Counted from the stretch's first letter, positions 52,893 to 61,830 are shown. The stretch: DNA of 64,000 nt from Haloarcula halobia (GCF_029338255.1 NZ_CP119787.1:1054001-1118000); one strand, 5' to 3'. Notes: a model not told the origin generated them from the letters alone. A program made the numbers and translations.

Positions 52893-53843
52893 ATGACAAT
52901 GACAGCGCCCGCCATCCGTGCCCGGGAGTTGGTGAAACGCTACGGCGACGTGACGGCCCTCGACGGCCTGGACCTGACCGTCGAGCGAGGCGAGTTCTTC
53001 GGCCTGCTCGGTCCCAACGGGGCCGGCAAGACGACGTTCATCAACACGCTCGTCGGTCTGGCCCACAGCGACGGCGGGGCCGCGGAGGTCTTCGGGTTCG
53101 ACGTCGAGGCCGACTACCGCGAGGCCCGCGACCGCATCGGCCTGGCCCCCCAGGAGTTCAACGTCGACCGATTCTTCCCCATCATCGAGGTCCTCGAACA
53201 CAAGGCGGGCTACCACGGCATCGGACGCCGCGAGGCCCGACAGCGGGCCGAGGAGGCACTGCAGACCGTCGGCATCTGGGACAAACGCGACACCCGTTTC
53301 GACTGGCTCTCGGGCGGGATGAAGCGGCGCTTCGTCCTCGCGCGGGCGCTGGTCTCGGACCCGGACCTGCTCATCCTCGACGAGCCGACCGCCGGCGTCG
53401 ACGTCCAGTTGCGCCACGACCTCTGGGACATCATCAACCGGATGAACGACTCGGGGACGACCATCCTGCTGACGACCCACTACATCGAGGAGGCCGAACG
53501 CCTCTGTGACCGCGTCGCCATCATGGACGACGGACGGAAGGTCGACGTCGCCACGCCGGACGAACTGATGTCACGCGGGACCGACACCATCGAACTCGGT
53601 CTGGCGGACCCGCCCCGGACCGCGCCCCGCCTCGACGTCGAGGGCGTCACCGACGTCGCGGTTACCGACGAGGGGCTCAGCGTGACCGCGATGGGCGGCA
53701 GCCAGACCGCGCCAGCACTCATGCGGGCGCTCGAACGCGAGGGCCACACCGTCACGTCCCTGGACATCCGCCGGGCCTCCCTCGAAGAGGTGTTCGTCAA
53801 CATGACCCGCGACGAACGGGAGTACCAGGAGGTGTCGGCGTGA
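52893..53843 (+). CDS. ABC-2 type exporter ATPase
   Basis: The 316 residues have a complete ABC ATPase: Walker A 'GPNGAGKTTF' near residue 46, Q-loop 'LAPQEFNVDRFF', signature 'LSGGMKRRFVLAR' near 146, Walker B 'LLILDEPTAGVD' near 166 and H-loop 'LTTHYIEEAERL'. A C-terminal 85-residue extension typical of the DrrA/CcmA/YadG group carries 'ASLEEVFVNMT'. It overlaps the permease gene by 4 nt, so the two form an exporter. The substrate is unknown; drugs or polysaccharide precursors are typical for the group. ATG 52893 or 52899 could both serve as start. Confidence 0.92.
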   Translation: MTMTAPAIRARELVKRYGDVTALDGLDLTVERGEFFGLLGPNGAGKTTFINTLVGLAHSDGGAAEVFGFDVEADYREARDRIGLAPQEFNVDRFFPIIEVLEHKAGYHGIGRREARQRAEEALQTVGIWDKRDTRFDWLSGGMKRRFVLARALVSDPDLLILDEPTAGVDVQLRHDLWDIINRMNDSGTTILLTTHYIEEAERLCDRVAIMDDGRKVDVATPDELMSRGTDTIELGLADPPRTAPRLDVEGVTDVAVTDEGLSVTAMGGSQTAPALMRALEREGHTVTSLDIRRASLEEVFVNMTRDEREYQEVSA

Positions 53844-54715
53844 GTTCCGATGGCGACGAGGTGGTCGGCACCGACGGCGGCACCACGCCGCTCGCCGGCG
53901 AGAGCGAGTCCGAGGGCGCACCCACCGGCCCTCGAGCACGCATGGTCGGCCTCTGGACGCTGCTGCACCGCGAGATCCTCCGGTACGTCCGCCGGCCCCG
54001 GAACACGTTCCTGCCGCCGATGATAACTAACGTCTTGTACTTCACCGTCTTCGGCGTCGTGCTCGGCGAGCGCATCAGCGGCGGCGACCCGGACGCCTTC
54101 GGCGGCGCGGGCTACGTCCGGTTCATCCTGCCCGGCCTGGTGGTCCTGGGGACCATCTCCAACGCCTTCGAGAACGCCTCCTTCTCGATCTTCCACGGGC
54201 GCTGGAACGAGTACATCCACGAGGTGCTGACCTCGCCGCTCTCGCACACGGAAATGGTGCTCGCGTACGTCTCGGCGTCGGCGCTGCGCGGCGTCGTCGT
54301 CGGCTGTATCATCTGGGGCGTCGGGATGATCTTCACCCCCGTCTCGGTCGCCAACCCGTTTTACCTCGTGGCGTTCATGCTCGTCATCCCGACGCTCTTT
54401 GCGGGCTTTGGCGTCATCGGCGGTCTCTGGGCCAGCGACTTCGACTACCTGACCGTGATGAATCAGTTCATCATCCGCCCGCTGGTGTTCTTCGGGGCCG
54501 TCTTCTATCCGCTCGACGCCCTCTCGGGTATCTGGCGACAGGTCACCCTGCTGAACCCGATGGTCTACATGGTCAACGGCGTCCGCTACGGCGTCATCCC
54601 CCAGACCACCGACGTGGCGCCGAATCTCTCGCTCGCGGTGCTCTCCGGCCTGACCGTCCTCGTCGTCGCCGTCGACATCGCGCTGGTCAAGCGCGGCTAC
54701 GGCCTGGTGGACTGA
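53840..54715 (+). CDS. ABC-2 type exporter permease
   Basis: This 291-residue protein has a Gly/Glu-rich N-terminal extension (1-35), then the ABC-2 membrane domain with six helices. It includes 'LYFTVFGVVLGERI', 'VRFILPGLVVLGTISNAFENASFS' (in part) and the C-terminal 'ALSGIWRQVTLLNPMVYMVNGVRYG', the family's signature near the last helices. GTG at 53840 overlaps the ATPase stop by 4 nt. It is the membrane partner of the upstream ATPase, probably as a homodimer. Confidence 0.92.
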   Translation: MSSDGDEVVGTDGGTTPLAGESESEGAPTGPRARMVGLWTLLHREILRYVRRPRNTFLPPMITNVLYFTVFGVVLGERISGGDPDAFGGAGYVRFILPGLVVLGTISNAFENASFSIFHGRWNEYIHEVLTSPLSHTEMVLAYVSASALRGVVVGCIIWGVGMIFTPVSVANPFYLVAFMLVIPTLFAGFGVIGGLWASDFDYLTVMNQFIIRPLVFFGAVFYPLDALSGIWRQVTLLNPMVYMVNGVRYGVIPQTTDVAPNLSLAVLSGLTVLVVAVDIALVKRGYGLVD

Positions 54716-54916
54716 GAACCGAACGAACGGACGTGGTGAATGCCGGAATGGGTCCGCTCCGGCGGGCGGACAAACTATGACAGGTGCCCCACGAGCGGTG
54801 CTCGCGGTCCGGATACTTGTGTGCGCCTCCGGACGGGGCGTGTGTGAGAATATGTCACGCAGAGTATTTACACTTGGCGGGTTTTCGCGTGCTGAGGAGT
54901 GAAAAGATGGCCCGTA

Positions 54917-55309
54917 TCAGACGTTGTCGGGCGCGTCGGGGTCGTCCTCGACGGCCCGCTTCAGGGAGTCACGCCGGGCCTTCGCGTCGCGGCCGGTCGC
55001 CTCCTCGAGGAAGTCGTTTTTCGCCGCGACGGCGTCTTCGGCGGCGTCGACGTGCCCCTCGGCGATGACCTGCTCGGCGGGCTTCTCGTCGATGTGGAGT
55101 GCGAGCTTGTCCTTCTTGCTCCCGTAGCCGACGGTGCCGGCCACGACGCGTTCGAACACGGGATTTTTCGGTTCGTCGACGACATGGAGGTCGTTCCCCT
55201 CGTAGTCCTCGGTGTCGGTGATCTCCCCGAAGTACTCCTCGACGAACGCCTCCATGTCCGGGACGCGGTCTTCGAGATGCTCGCCCCGACGCATTTTGTA
55301 CTCTCGCAT
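54917..55309 (-). CDS. DUF5611 family protein
   Basis: The 130 residues begin 'MREYKMRRGEHLEDRVPDMEAFVEEYFG' (in part) and continue with 'PVFERVVAGTVGYGSKKDKLALHIDEKPAEQVI', which matches the archaeal DUF5611 group. The protein is a small alpha/beta domain with no known activity. ATG 55309 was chosen because the frame further upstream overlaps the next gene's terminus. It lies 38 bp after the DUF7093-like gene on the same strand. Confidence 0.8.
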   Translation of the reverse strand: MREYKMRRGEHLEDRVPDMEAFVEEYFGEITDTEDYEGNDLHVVDEPKNPVFERVVAGTVGYGSKKDKLALHIDEKPAEQVIAEGHVDAAEDAVAAKNDFLEEATGRDAKARRDSLKRAVEDDPDAPDNV

Positions 55310-55347
55310 GGGCGTGGTTTTGCGAGCGCCCGTCTTACCCTTTGCGT

Positions 55348-56124
55348 TCACTCGCCGGCGGTATGGACCAGCGCACCTTTGTGACACTCCGGACAGAAGT
55401 CGCCCTCACGGAGCGACGAGGACTCGACGGGGGTCGAGAACCCACACTCCTCGCAGTAGAACTCCCCCTCCGGGACGGTCACGGCGCTCTTGGTGACCGG
55501 TTCGACGTCTGGCTCCTCGGCCGCCTCGTCGGTGTCGTCGCCGAGCACCGTCTCGGGCTTCCAGTCGTCCTCGTCGTCCCCCGGTTCCTCGGGCCACTCG
55601 CCCGGCGCGCGGTCGTCGCCGGTCGACTCCTCGTCGTCCCCGTCGATGATGACGCCGTCGTCTTCCCCGGGTTCGGTCTCGGCGGTCACGTCGCTCTCCG
55701 CGTCGGGCACGTCGACGTCCGTGGTCGGCGCGTCGAGTTCGGCGTCGCCGCTCGCGACGCCGTCGTCGCTGTCGTCCATGATTTCGGCGTCCTCGGCCGA
55801 CGGGTCGACCGGGCCGACGCCCTCCCCGCCACGCTCCTCTTCGAAGACCGGCGTCACGGCCTCGTCGTTCTCTGCTTCGGTGTCTGTTTCCTCGTCCGCG
55901 TCGTTCGCCGCTGTCTGTGCTTCCACGACGTCACCGGCGATGTCGGCGGGCGTCTCTATCGACGTCACTTCCTTGTTCTCGGAGACGACCCGCGTGTTGC
56001 CACACCGCTCGCACGTCTCCTCCTCACGGATGGTGATGACGACTTCGCTGCCCTGTTCCTCACGGTCGCGCTCGACGGTGGCCTCGCCGTACTTGTGCCC
56101 GAAGACGGAGCATTTGAGACCCAT
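55348..56124 (-). CDS. Acidic zinc-ribbon protein, DUF7093-like
   Basis: The 258 residues have an N-terminal zinc-binding part (C5, C38 and C41 in 'CERCGNTRV') with 'MGLKCSVFGHKYGE'. A long disordered Asp/Glu/Thr-rich middle follows (about 65-205), then a C-terminal zinc ribbon with two CxxC pairs ('CEECGFST' and 'CPECHKGAL'). The two folded ends and acidic spacer suggest an adaptor protein. It is a known haloarchaeal family without assigned function. ATG 56124 gives the recognised N-terminus. It is followed by the DUF5611 gene on the same strand. Confidence 0.78.
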   Translation of the reverse strand: MGLKCSVFGHKYGEATVERDREEQGSEVVITIREEETCERCGNTRVVSENKEVTSIETPADIAGDVVEAQTAANDADEETDTEAENDEAVTPVFEEERGGEGVGPVDPSAEDAEIMDDSDDGVASGDAELDAPTTDVDVPDAESDVTAETEPGEDDGVIIDGDDEESTGDDRAPGEWPEEPGDDEDDWKPETVLGDDTDEAAEEPDVEPVTKSAVTVPEGEFYCEECGFSTPVESSSLREGDFCPECHKGALVHTAGE

Positions 56125-56235
56125 TGTCAGTTCTTCCCACCGTGACGTACTTAAACCCTGTCTGTCTGGACGGTCGGATCCTCGGCCGGAGTGATTCAAA
56201 TATTCGGGGGATTAATTAATAACTGGAGAAGTGAA

Positions 56236-56243
56236 ATTTTATA
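56236..56243 (+). promoter_or_regulatory. TATA box of the PKD-domain gene
   Basis: 'ATTTTATA' centred about 30 nt before ATG 56270, in an AT-rich stretch unusual for this genome; predicts a leaderless mRNA. Confidence 0.55.
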
Positions 56244-56269
56244 ACCGAAGGGGAGCCGACACTCGACCG

Positions 56270-57571
56270 ATGCCCCGGACCCTGACGGCGTGTGCGGTGC
56301 TGGTCCTCTGTGTCGGTGGTCTGTTCGTCGGTGCGGCGGCGGCCACGAACAACGCGCCGCCGCTGGCCGACGCGGGCCTCGACCAGACGGTCGGCCCCGA
56401 CGCGACGGTCCACCTCGACGCCAACGGGTCGCGGGACCCCGACGGCGCCATCGCCGGCGTCCGCTGGACTATCGAGACCCCCGACGGGACGACCACGCGC
56501 CCCGACTGCCCGACCTGCCGGGAGACACAGTTCCAGCCCGCGACGACGGGCCGCTACACCGTCACCCTGAACGTCACCGACGACGACGGCGCGACCCGTT
56601 CGGACACGCTCTTCGTCGACGTCCAGGCCGGCACCGACCCCTCGGTCACGCTCTCGGGCCCGACCACGGTGGTCCGGAACCGCTCGGCGACGCTCACGGC
56701 CGACGTCGACGCCGGCGACGCCGACCTCTCCTCGCTCGCCTGGGTCCTCGACGGCCGGGTCGCACAGCGCGATTCCCTCGCCGGGGGCAGCGCGACGGTC
56801 ACCCTCGAACGGACGTACACGGCTACCGGGCCGGTCCCGGTACGTGCCGTCGTCTACGACAGCGCCGGTCGGCGTAACGCCACGACCCACGAGGTCACCG
56901 TGTACACGCGGGCAGGCGACACGGGCAACGGTGGGGATGGCAACAGCGACGACTGTCACTTCTGGTCGAATAACTGCCTCAACGACGCTACCCTGAAGAA
57001 CCCCGCCACGGGCGTGGAGAAAGTCGTTAACGCCAACGGTGAACCGGGTATCCAGGTCCAAACCGTCATGGGGAAGATGGACGTCTCCGAACTCGTCGAC
57101 ACGAGTGAATACCAGGTCCACGGGGAGGGGCTGGACGCTGACGTAATCGATGCGGCGAAAAGCCAGGCCATCCTCGAAAATACGGAAAAAGAGAACGAGA
57201 AGAATGATGATGGAGACAAGGACTCTACTGGAGATGATGAATCCTCGTCTGGTGGGAATGACGACTATACCAGTTACTCAGCAGGATCGTCCAGTTCAAA
57301 TGGCGGCTCTTATGAGAGCGAATCCGGAACCACGATGGCTGACGTGACGAGCAGCCCCAGCGATGATGATAGTAGCAGTGACGATGATTCCAGCTCTGAC
57401 GACAGCGGCGGTGGCTGGTCATACGGTGGTTACGGTGGATCTACTGGTGGTTCCAGCGATACTGGCTCTAGTGACAGTGGTGATTCCTCCGATGATAGTG
57501 GTTCCAACGACTCCGGTGGTGGAGGCAGCGGCTTCTCCTGGGGCGGTTTCTCCGGCGGGTCGTACTTCTAA
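56270..57571 (+). CDS. Secreted PKD-domain protein with Ser/Asp/Gly-rich tail
   Basis: The 433 residues start with a signal peptide (residues 1-25, 'LTACAVLVLCVGGLFVGAAAA'). A PKD domain follows (about 27-115, 'LDANGSRDPDGAIAGVRWTI'), then a second Ig-like domain (about 120-215). A unique segment with two Cys pairs spans about 225-305 ('DCHFWSNNCLNDATLKNP'). A 125-residue low-complexity tail of Ser, Asp and Gly ends 'GFSWGGFSGGSYF'. There is no C-terminal membrane helix. From about 57180 the codon use becomes AT-richer than in the first half, which suggests a composite gene. It is probably a cell-surface or extracellular protein of unknown role. Confidence 0.75.
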   Translation: MPRTLTACAVLVLCVGGLFVGAAAATNNAPPLADAGLDQTVGPDATVHLDANGSRDPDGAIAGVRWTIETPDGTTTRPDCPTCRETQFQPATTGRYTVTLNVTDDDGATRSDTLFVDVQAGTDPSVTLSGPTTVVRNRSATLTADVDAGDADLSSLAWVLDGRVAQRDSLAGGSATVTLERTYTATGPVPVRAVVYDSAGRRNATTHEVTVYTRAGDTGNGGDGNSDDCHFWSNNCLNDATLKNPATGVEKVVNANGEPGIQVQTVMGKMDVSELVDTSEYQVHGEGLDADVIDAAKSQAILENTEKENEKNDDGDKDSTGDDESSSGGNDDYTSYSAGSSSSNGGSYESESGTTMADVTSSPSDDDSSSDDDSSSDDSGGGWSYGGYGGSTGGSSDTGSSDSGDSSDDSGSNDSGGGGSGFSWGGFSGGSYF

Positions 57572-57698
57572 CGCTTCAGGAACCGTCTTCTTCGAGCTCT
57601 TTGATGACGACATCTCCCCCTCTATGTTTCTAAATGTGCTACTATCGTCGTTGATCCGTGTGTGGGGTGTCTAACAAACACGCACCTCTGCCTTTAGA

Positions 57699-57706
57699 TT
57701 TAAATA
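57699..57706 (+). promoter_or_regulatory. TATA box of the PPC lipoprotein gene
   Basis: 'TTTAAATA' lies about 33 nt before ATG 57736. It is too close to the in-frame ATG 57712 for that start to be used. Confidence 0.5.
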
Positions 57707-57735
57707 CAAGAATGAGAAATATAAACATAGAGATT

Positions 57736-58827
57736 ATGACTGGTGAAAATTTACGGTCTACGCTACTATTGACTGTGGTTGCGCTCCTTCTGCTCTCTGC
57801 GGGGTGTTCCGCACTTTCGAGCACGGCTGACACGGGCCCGAACGCGACACCGGTCCCGAGCACAGAGACGGCCACGGTCACTTCGACCGAGGATGACTGT
57901 CGGTGTGGTCTCAACAACTTCACGACCACCACAACCGCTACTGCAGATGGCAAAGACCTTCGGAGTGTCGAACTCGGTCAGATTGCGGGCGGAGAGATTG
58001 ATTCCAAGGACCCCGTGGGAGACCAGGGCTTCTACGAACCGGTGAAGATGGAAGGCGATAGAGGTCAGAAGGTAACTGTCCTGATGCAAGCCGCTCAGGG
58101 CGATCCACGCCTGAAAGTCGTTGCACCGAACGGATCAGTTATCGCCTCGGATGATAACAATGGCCCCGATGAGAGTGCTGAAATTGAAGACCTCGTCCTG
58201 CCGGAAGACGGTGAGTACACGATCAAGTCGATGTCTGCGGAGCCAAACTCCACATTCCAGTACGCCCTTGACGTGAGTGACTACGATGATGCTACTGGTG
58301 GCTGGTACGATGGTGATGCGACAAAGTGGAATCGGAGCGAGCAACTCGGGGAGTTTACGATTGATTATCAAGAGCTCGCTGATGATGAAGATGTCCACAT
58401 GACCCCCGCCGACGAAGTTGACGCGGTGAATCCCGAGAAGGAGTATATCGTCGTCACGTACCGTCTTGAGAGTGATAGTCCTAGCTCGGACAAGCTGACA
58501 GCTATCGACGCTTCACTTCTAGTCACCTACGATCTGATTGTAGAGGACTACGTAGGGAGCGATGCGGATGTAAACGAGAGCTGGGTTCCCGACCGCGTGT
58601 ATCACAGGGCGGTGACTCCCGATGGTGAGCTGTACAGGACAACTTACGTCTCAAAAACAATGGTCGACCGCTACACTGGGGATAACTATCCGGAATACTG
58701 GTTCGCGTACCTATCGACAGGGAAGTTTGGACCGGCAAACCCGAACTATATCGAGGGCGCGGAAAACTCCACGACGGAGTTGGACTACCCGGAGATGGAC
58801 GAGGATACCGAGAAGTACCCGCCGTAG
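57736..58827 (+). CDS. Lipoprotein with pre-peptidase C-terminal-like (PPC) domain
   Basis: The 363 residues have an N-terminal hydrophobic helix ending in the lipobox 'LSAGC' (Cys24), so the mature protein is a lipid-anchored surface protein. A Thr-rich spacer precedes a PPC-like beta sandwich (about 70-185), with 'YEPVKMEGDRGQKVTVLMQA', 'PRLKVVAPNGSVIASDDN' and 'LPEDGEYTIKSMSA'. The C-terminal half (about 200-363) is unique. Codon use is markedly AT-richer than in the flanking core genes. Start 57736 is supported by TATA spacing. It follows the PKD gene by 164 bp on the same strand. Confidence 0.72.
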   Translation: MTGENLRSTLLLTVVALLLLSAGCSALSSTADTGPNATPVPSTETATVTSTEDDCRCGLNNFTTTTTATADGKDLRSVELGQIAGGEIDSKDPVGDQGFYEPVKMEGDRGQKVTVLMQAAQGDPRLKVVAPNGSVIASDDNNGPDESAEIEDLVLPEDGEYTIKSMSAEPNSTFQYALDVSDYDDATGGWYDGDATKWNRSEQLGEFTIDYQELADDEDVHMTPADEVDAVNPEKEYIVVTYRLESDSPSSDKLTAIDASLLVTYDLIVEDYVGSDADVNESWVPDRVYHRAVTPDGELYRTTYVSKTMVDRYTGDNYPEYWFAYLSTGKFGPANPNYIEGAENSTTELDYPEMDEDTEKYPP

Positions 58828-59190
58828 CGGTGTCGAGTTCTCCTCGATTCGTTCACGCTGCACGAAGGACGGGCGACTGAGAGAGCCACTGATGATTGCG
58901 AGACAGGCACCTGTGGAGGACGGCGTATGTCTTGACAGCGTGACGTTCGTCCCGTTGCGTCCCGACGCTGCGCCCCTGCTACTGTCGCGGCATTTCCGCG
59001 GTTACGCAGCCGACTTGGTGGCTTCCCTGGGAATCGATCTGCTGGCGGCTTCCAGAGTTCGATTTCGGTCATTGTGTCGATAACAGTAGGTGAACCGTCT
59101 TCGCTGATAGAATGAGACGGTGGCAGCGACTGCACACCGACCGCCTGAACGAGGGACAAAGCCAAGAGCCGTCCGACTATAGTACCACGT
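58828..59190. other. 363-bp intergenic region, no supported gene
   Basis: An open stretch from 58892 to 59083 (+) could encode 63 residues, but it lacks a promoter box and haloarchaeal codon bias and shows no recognisable motif. It may be a remnant at the edge of the AT-rich islet. 'CTATAG' at 59177-59182 is too near ATG 59191 to be its TATA box. Confidence 0.4.
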
Positions 59191-59484
59191 ATGAGAGCGA
59201 AGCGGGAGTACCGTGACCGAGACGATACCGAAGTTGCGGTGCTCGACGCCCTCGCGGACCGCCACCAGGAGGGGATGACGGTGTTCGAACTCCGGTCGCG
59301 CGCGGACGTCAGCATCGACCAGATCGAAGACGCGCTGGCCGCTCTCAAGGCGGACGACCTCATCGAGGTGGAGGACAACGGCGAGCGGACGGTCATCCTC
59401 CCACACGAGGACGTGGTCGGGGCTGACCAGCCGGACGACGAGGAGTCACTGCTCGACCAGTTGCGCAGGCGACTCCCGCTGTGA
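59191..59484 (+). CDS. Winged-helix protein, DUF6432-like
   Basis: The 97 residues comprise a winged helix ('YRDRDDTEVAVLDALADRHQEGMTVFELRSRADVSIDQIEDALAALKADDLIEVED', naming the segment from helix 1 'EVAVLDALAD' through recognition helix 'SIDQIEDALAAL') and an acidic tail ending 'LLDQLRRRLPL'. It resembles haloarchaeal DUF6432 HTH proteins. No ligand domain is present, and its targets are not known. ATG 59191 is used by default. It is convergent with the rhodanese-MBL gene, 76 bp apart. Confidence 0.75.
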   Translation: MRAKREYRDRDDTEVAVLDALADRHQEGMTVFELRSRADVSIDQIEDALAALKADDLIEVEDNGERTVILPHEDVVGADQPDDEESLLDQLRRRLPL

Positions 59485-59560
59485 CCTGACGGGCGGGAGT
59501 GCGTCGCGCCGCTGTCGCTTCGCGCCTCGCTGACCCACCCGGATTCAGGTACTTCCGGAT

Positions 59561-60775
59561 TCAGACGTTCTCGAGCGGCGTCGCCGCGCAGTTGTTCGGC
59601 CCGAGTTCGAGCTCGAACGCTTCAGTCTCCGCGACGGTCTCCCGGCCGAGGTTGACCGCGATGATGCGCTCGAAGTTGGCCGGCCGCGGCGGGATGTCGC
59701 CGGTGACGTCGTCGACGAACGCCTCGGTGTCCAGCTCGAACGCGGGCAGGCGGTCCCTGAGGTCGCCCAGGCGCGCGGTGTAGGTCCCGTCGGCGGCGGG
59801 CTCGGTCCGGTCGTCGTAGTGGCCCGGTGCGACCAGCGTGTCGTCGGGCAGCGTGGCGAGTCGATCGGTGAGCGTCTCGTGGAGGTCCCTGGCCAGCGCC
59901 GGGGCGCCCTCGTCGCCGGCCTCGAGGTCCGGGCGGGCGACGCTCTCGAGGAAGAGGCTGTCGCCGGTCAGCAACACCTCGCCGACGCGGAACCCCGTCA
60001 TCTCGGTGGTGTGGCCGGGGAGCGCGACGGCCGTGAGCGTCGCGTCCCCGACAGTCACGGCCGTGCCGTCGTCGAGTTCGGTCACCGCGTAGGCGAGGCC
60101 TCGCTCGTTTGCGCGTGCGGGCAACACAGGTTCGACGCCCTCGGCGGCGAGTCGCTGGAGGCCGCTGACGTGGTCGGCGTGGACGTGCGTGTCGACGGCG
60201 TAGCGGAGCGTCGCGTCCCGGGCGGCGGCGTCGTCGACGTAGCGGTCGGCGAACGCCCGGAGCGGGTCGACGACGGCGGCCTCGCCATCGGCGACGACCA
60301 GGTAACTCAGACACCCGGACGACGGCCGCTGGTACTGGACCACGGTGGCCGCCTCGCACGGGACCTCGTGGGCCTCGTAGAGTCGCGCCCACCCCTCCAT
60401 CCCGCCGTCTAAGTTCCGGGCTTCGACGCCGTGGTCGACCAGCAGGCCCGCTGCGAACTCGCTGGCCTCGCCCTCGGCACAGACCGTGACGATGGGGCCC
60501 TCGCCCTCGCCCTCGCCCTCGCCCTCGCCCTCGCCCTCGCTCTCGAGGCCCGCCAGCAGCGCGTCGACGTCGCCGGTGACCTTGGCCTGGAGGACCCGGG
60601 TGAACGGGACCTGTGTCGCGGTGACCGTCGGGCCGTCGATGTGCCACTGTTCGTACTCCTCCCGGTCGCGGACGTCGAGTAAGCGGATGGGCTCGCCGGC
60701 GTCGAGTCGCCGTTTCAGGTCCGCTGCCGACAGCCCCGCCGGTTCGGCCGGCGGAGTCGGTGCGTTGGTGGCCAT
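59561..60775 (-). CDS. Rhodanese fused to metallo-beta-lactamase hydrolase (persulfide dioxygenase-like)
   Basis: The 404 residues have an N-terminal rhodanese domain with active-site Cys99 in 'VCAEGEASE', and an MBL-fold domain with the metal motif 'THVHADH' (H197, H199, D201, H202), 'LPGHTTEMTGF' and 'LLTGDSLFL'. The order rhodanese then MBL resembles fused persulfide dioxygenase or sulfurtransferase proteins that handle glutathione-like or protein persulfides. Inside the rhodanese domain, residues 81-93 are a Gly-Glu dipeptide run encoded by a hexanucleotide repeat. ATG 60775 is the family start. Cytoplasmic; the exact thiol substrate in haloarchaea is unknown. Confidence 0.87.
   Translation of the reverse strand: MATNAPTPPAEPAGLSAADLKRRLDAGEPIRLLDVRDREEYEQWHIDGPTVTATQVPFTRVLQAKVTGDVDALLAGLESEGEGEGEGEGEGEGPIVTVCAEGEASEFAAGLLVDHGVEARNLDGGMEGWARLYEAHEVPCEAATVVQYQRPSSGCLSYLVVADGEAAVVDPLRAFADRYVDDAAARDATLRYAVDTHVHADHVSGLQRLAAEGVEPVLPARANERGLAYAVTELDDGTAVTVGDATLTAVALPGHTTEMTGFRVGEVLLTGDSLFLESVARPDLEAGDEGAPALARDLHETLTDRLATLPDDTLVAPGHYDDRTEPAADGTYTARLGDLRDRLPAFELDTEAFVDDVTGDIPPRPANFERIIAVNLGRETVAETEAFELELGPNNCAATPLENV
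60498..60545. repeat. Hexanucleotide microsatellite (CCCTCG)7 plus one variant unit
   Basis: Seven perfect CCCTCG units (60498-60539) and one CTCTCG unit lie inside the rhodanese-MBL gene, encoding Gly-Glu repeats on the minus strand. Slippage would change protein length by two residues without a frameshift. Confidence 0.95.
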
Positions 60776-60844
60776 ACCAGCGCTTGGTCTCGCGGGCGGA
60801 TAAGTCGGACGGGGATTGAAATACGTCTCGCCCCACCGTCCGGT

Positions 60845-61450
60845 ATGGGTCCTGCCGACACCATCGAGACGGTTCGCGAGACGACGGCCACGGAACTCGA
60901 TCGCCTCGGGTCGGACAAGCTCCTGATCGCCGTGACGGGGGCGACGCTGGAACCGGCCGCGGTCCGGACGGCGGCGGCGACACGCGAGCGCGGCCTCGCC
61001 CGGACGCTCGAACGGTGGGGCGTCGAGACGTCCGAGACGGCCGTCGCCGGGACGTTCGCGGACGCGGCGGCCGACGCCGTCGACCGCGCCGACCGGCTCG
61101 ACGCCGAGGCCGAGGGCGACGACGCGCTGGTCGCGCACCTCGACACCGTCGCGGAGACGCCTGCTCGCGTGGGGGCTGGCCTCGTCGCGCCCCCGCTGCT
61201 CGCCGACCGGTTCTACCTGCAGGTGGTCAACTTCTTCCTCAACGAACCCGACAGGGCCAGCGCCGACCGGTTCCGCGAGATCCGCACGGGGGCTGCGGAC
61301 CTCGACTATCCCAGTGCTGCGCTCGAGTCGCTCTCGTCCGAGGAGCGCGAGCAGGCGGCCGCCGCCGCCGTCGACGCCATCGAGGCGGTCTACGCCGACT
61401 ACGCCGAGACCCTCGAGGCGATGGGACTCGACCCGAGACCAGTCTGTTGA
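60845..61450 (+). CDS. Conserved haloarchaeal helical protein (DUF7117-like)
   Basis: The 201 residues are almost entirely alpha-helical and acidic, with no membrane segment. A central 'VGAGLVAPPLLADRFYLQVVNFFLNEPDRA' (in part) is the most distinctive stretch. It opens 'MGPADTIETVRETTATELDRLGSDKLLIAVTGATLEP' (in part). I believe this is the DUF7117 group, which has no assigned function. It is divergent from the rhodanese-MBL gene, 69 bp apart. Confidence 0.68.
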   Translation: MGPADTIETVRETTATELDRLGSDKLLIAVTGATLEPAAVRTAAATRERGLARTLERWGVETSETAVAGTFADAAADAVDRADRLDAEAEGDDALVAHLDTVAETPARVGAGLVAPPLLADRFYLQVVNFFLNEPDRASADRFREIRTGAADLDYPSAALESLSSEEREQAAAAAVDAIEAVYADYAETLEAMGLDPRPVC

Positions 61451-61508
61451 GTGCCGTCGCCATCGACACCACACCAGTACTTGTGTGCGTGTTCGGTGCA
61501 CTGCGGCT

Positions 61509-61830
61509 ATGTCTTCAGCGGCAGGCGGCCGGGAGCGGGTGGGTGTACACGCACACCGCTGGCGGGCGACGGCGGTGCCGGGCACGAAGTGGCACCCGGT
61601 CGTCGTCTCGACGTTACTGGCAGACGACGGGCGGGGCATCAGCGACCACAGGGGGCGCTCGATGGCGTCGCCGACAAGGCCCGCTCCGACTGCCTCGATG
61701 ACCTCCAGACGCTCGGCCTGGTCTCGCGGGCGGTCATCGACGACAAACCGGTCCGGGTCGGGAGCACCTGCCCGACGACTCGCGGTCCAGTCGTCGTCCC
61801 GTCGCCCTCGAGGGCCGGCCCGTGGCTCAT
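61509..61830 (+). pseudogene. Decayed HxlR-family winged-helix regulator
   Basis: From ATG 61509 one frame reads 'GTKWHPVVVSTLLADDGRGISD', the start of an HxlR winged helix. Near 61650 the match passes to the +1 frame ('GALDGVADKARSDCLDDLQ', 'LGLVSRAVIDDKPVRV'), which is the recognition-helix and wing region. A second shift is likely after 61760, where 'EHLPDDSRSS' in another frame resembles the expected end of the domain. A normal gene would read straight through about 110 codons. It lies directly against an 82-bp palindrome. Confidence 0.72.

Noticed and set aside
59561-61639. A 692-codon minus frame extending the rhodanese-MBL protein
   Set aside because: The extension is antisense to the DUF7117-like gene and the HxlR remnant and has no domain; the family start is ATG 60775.
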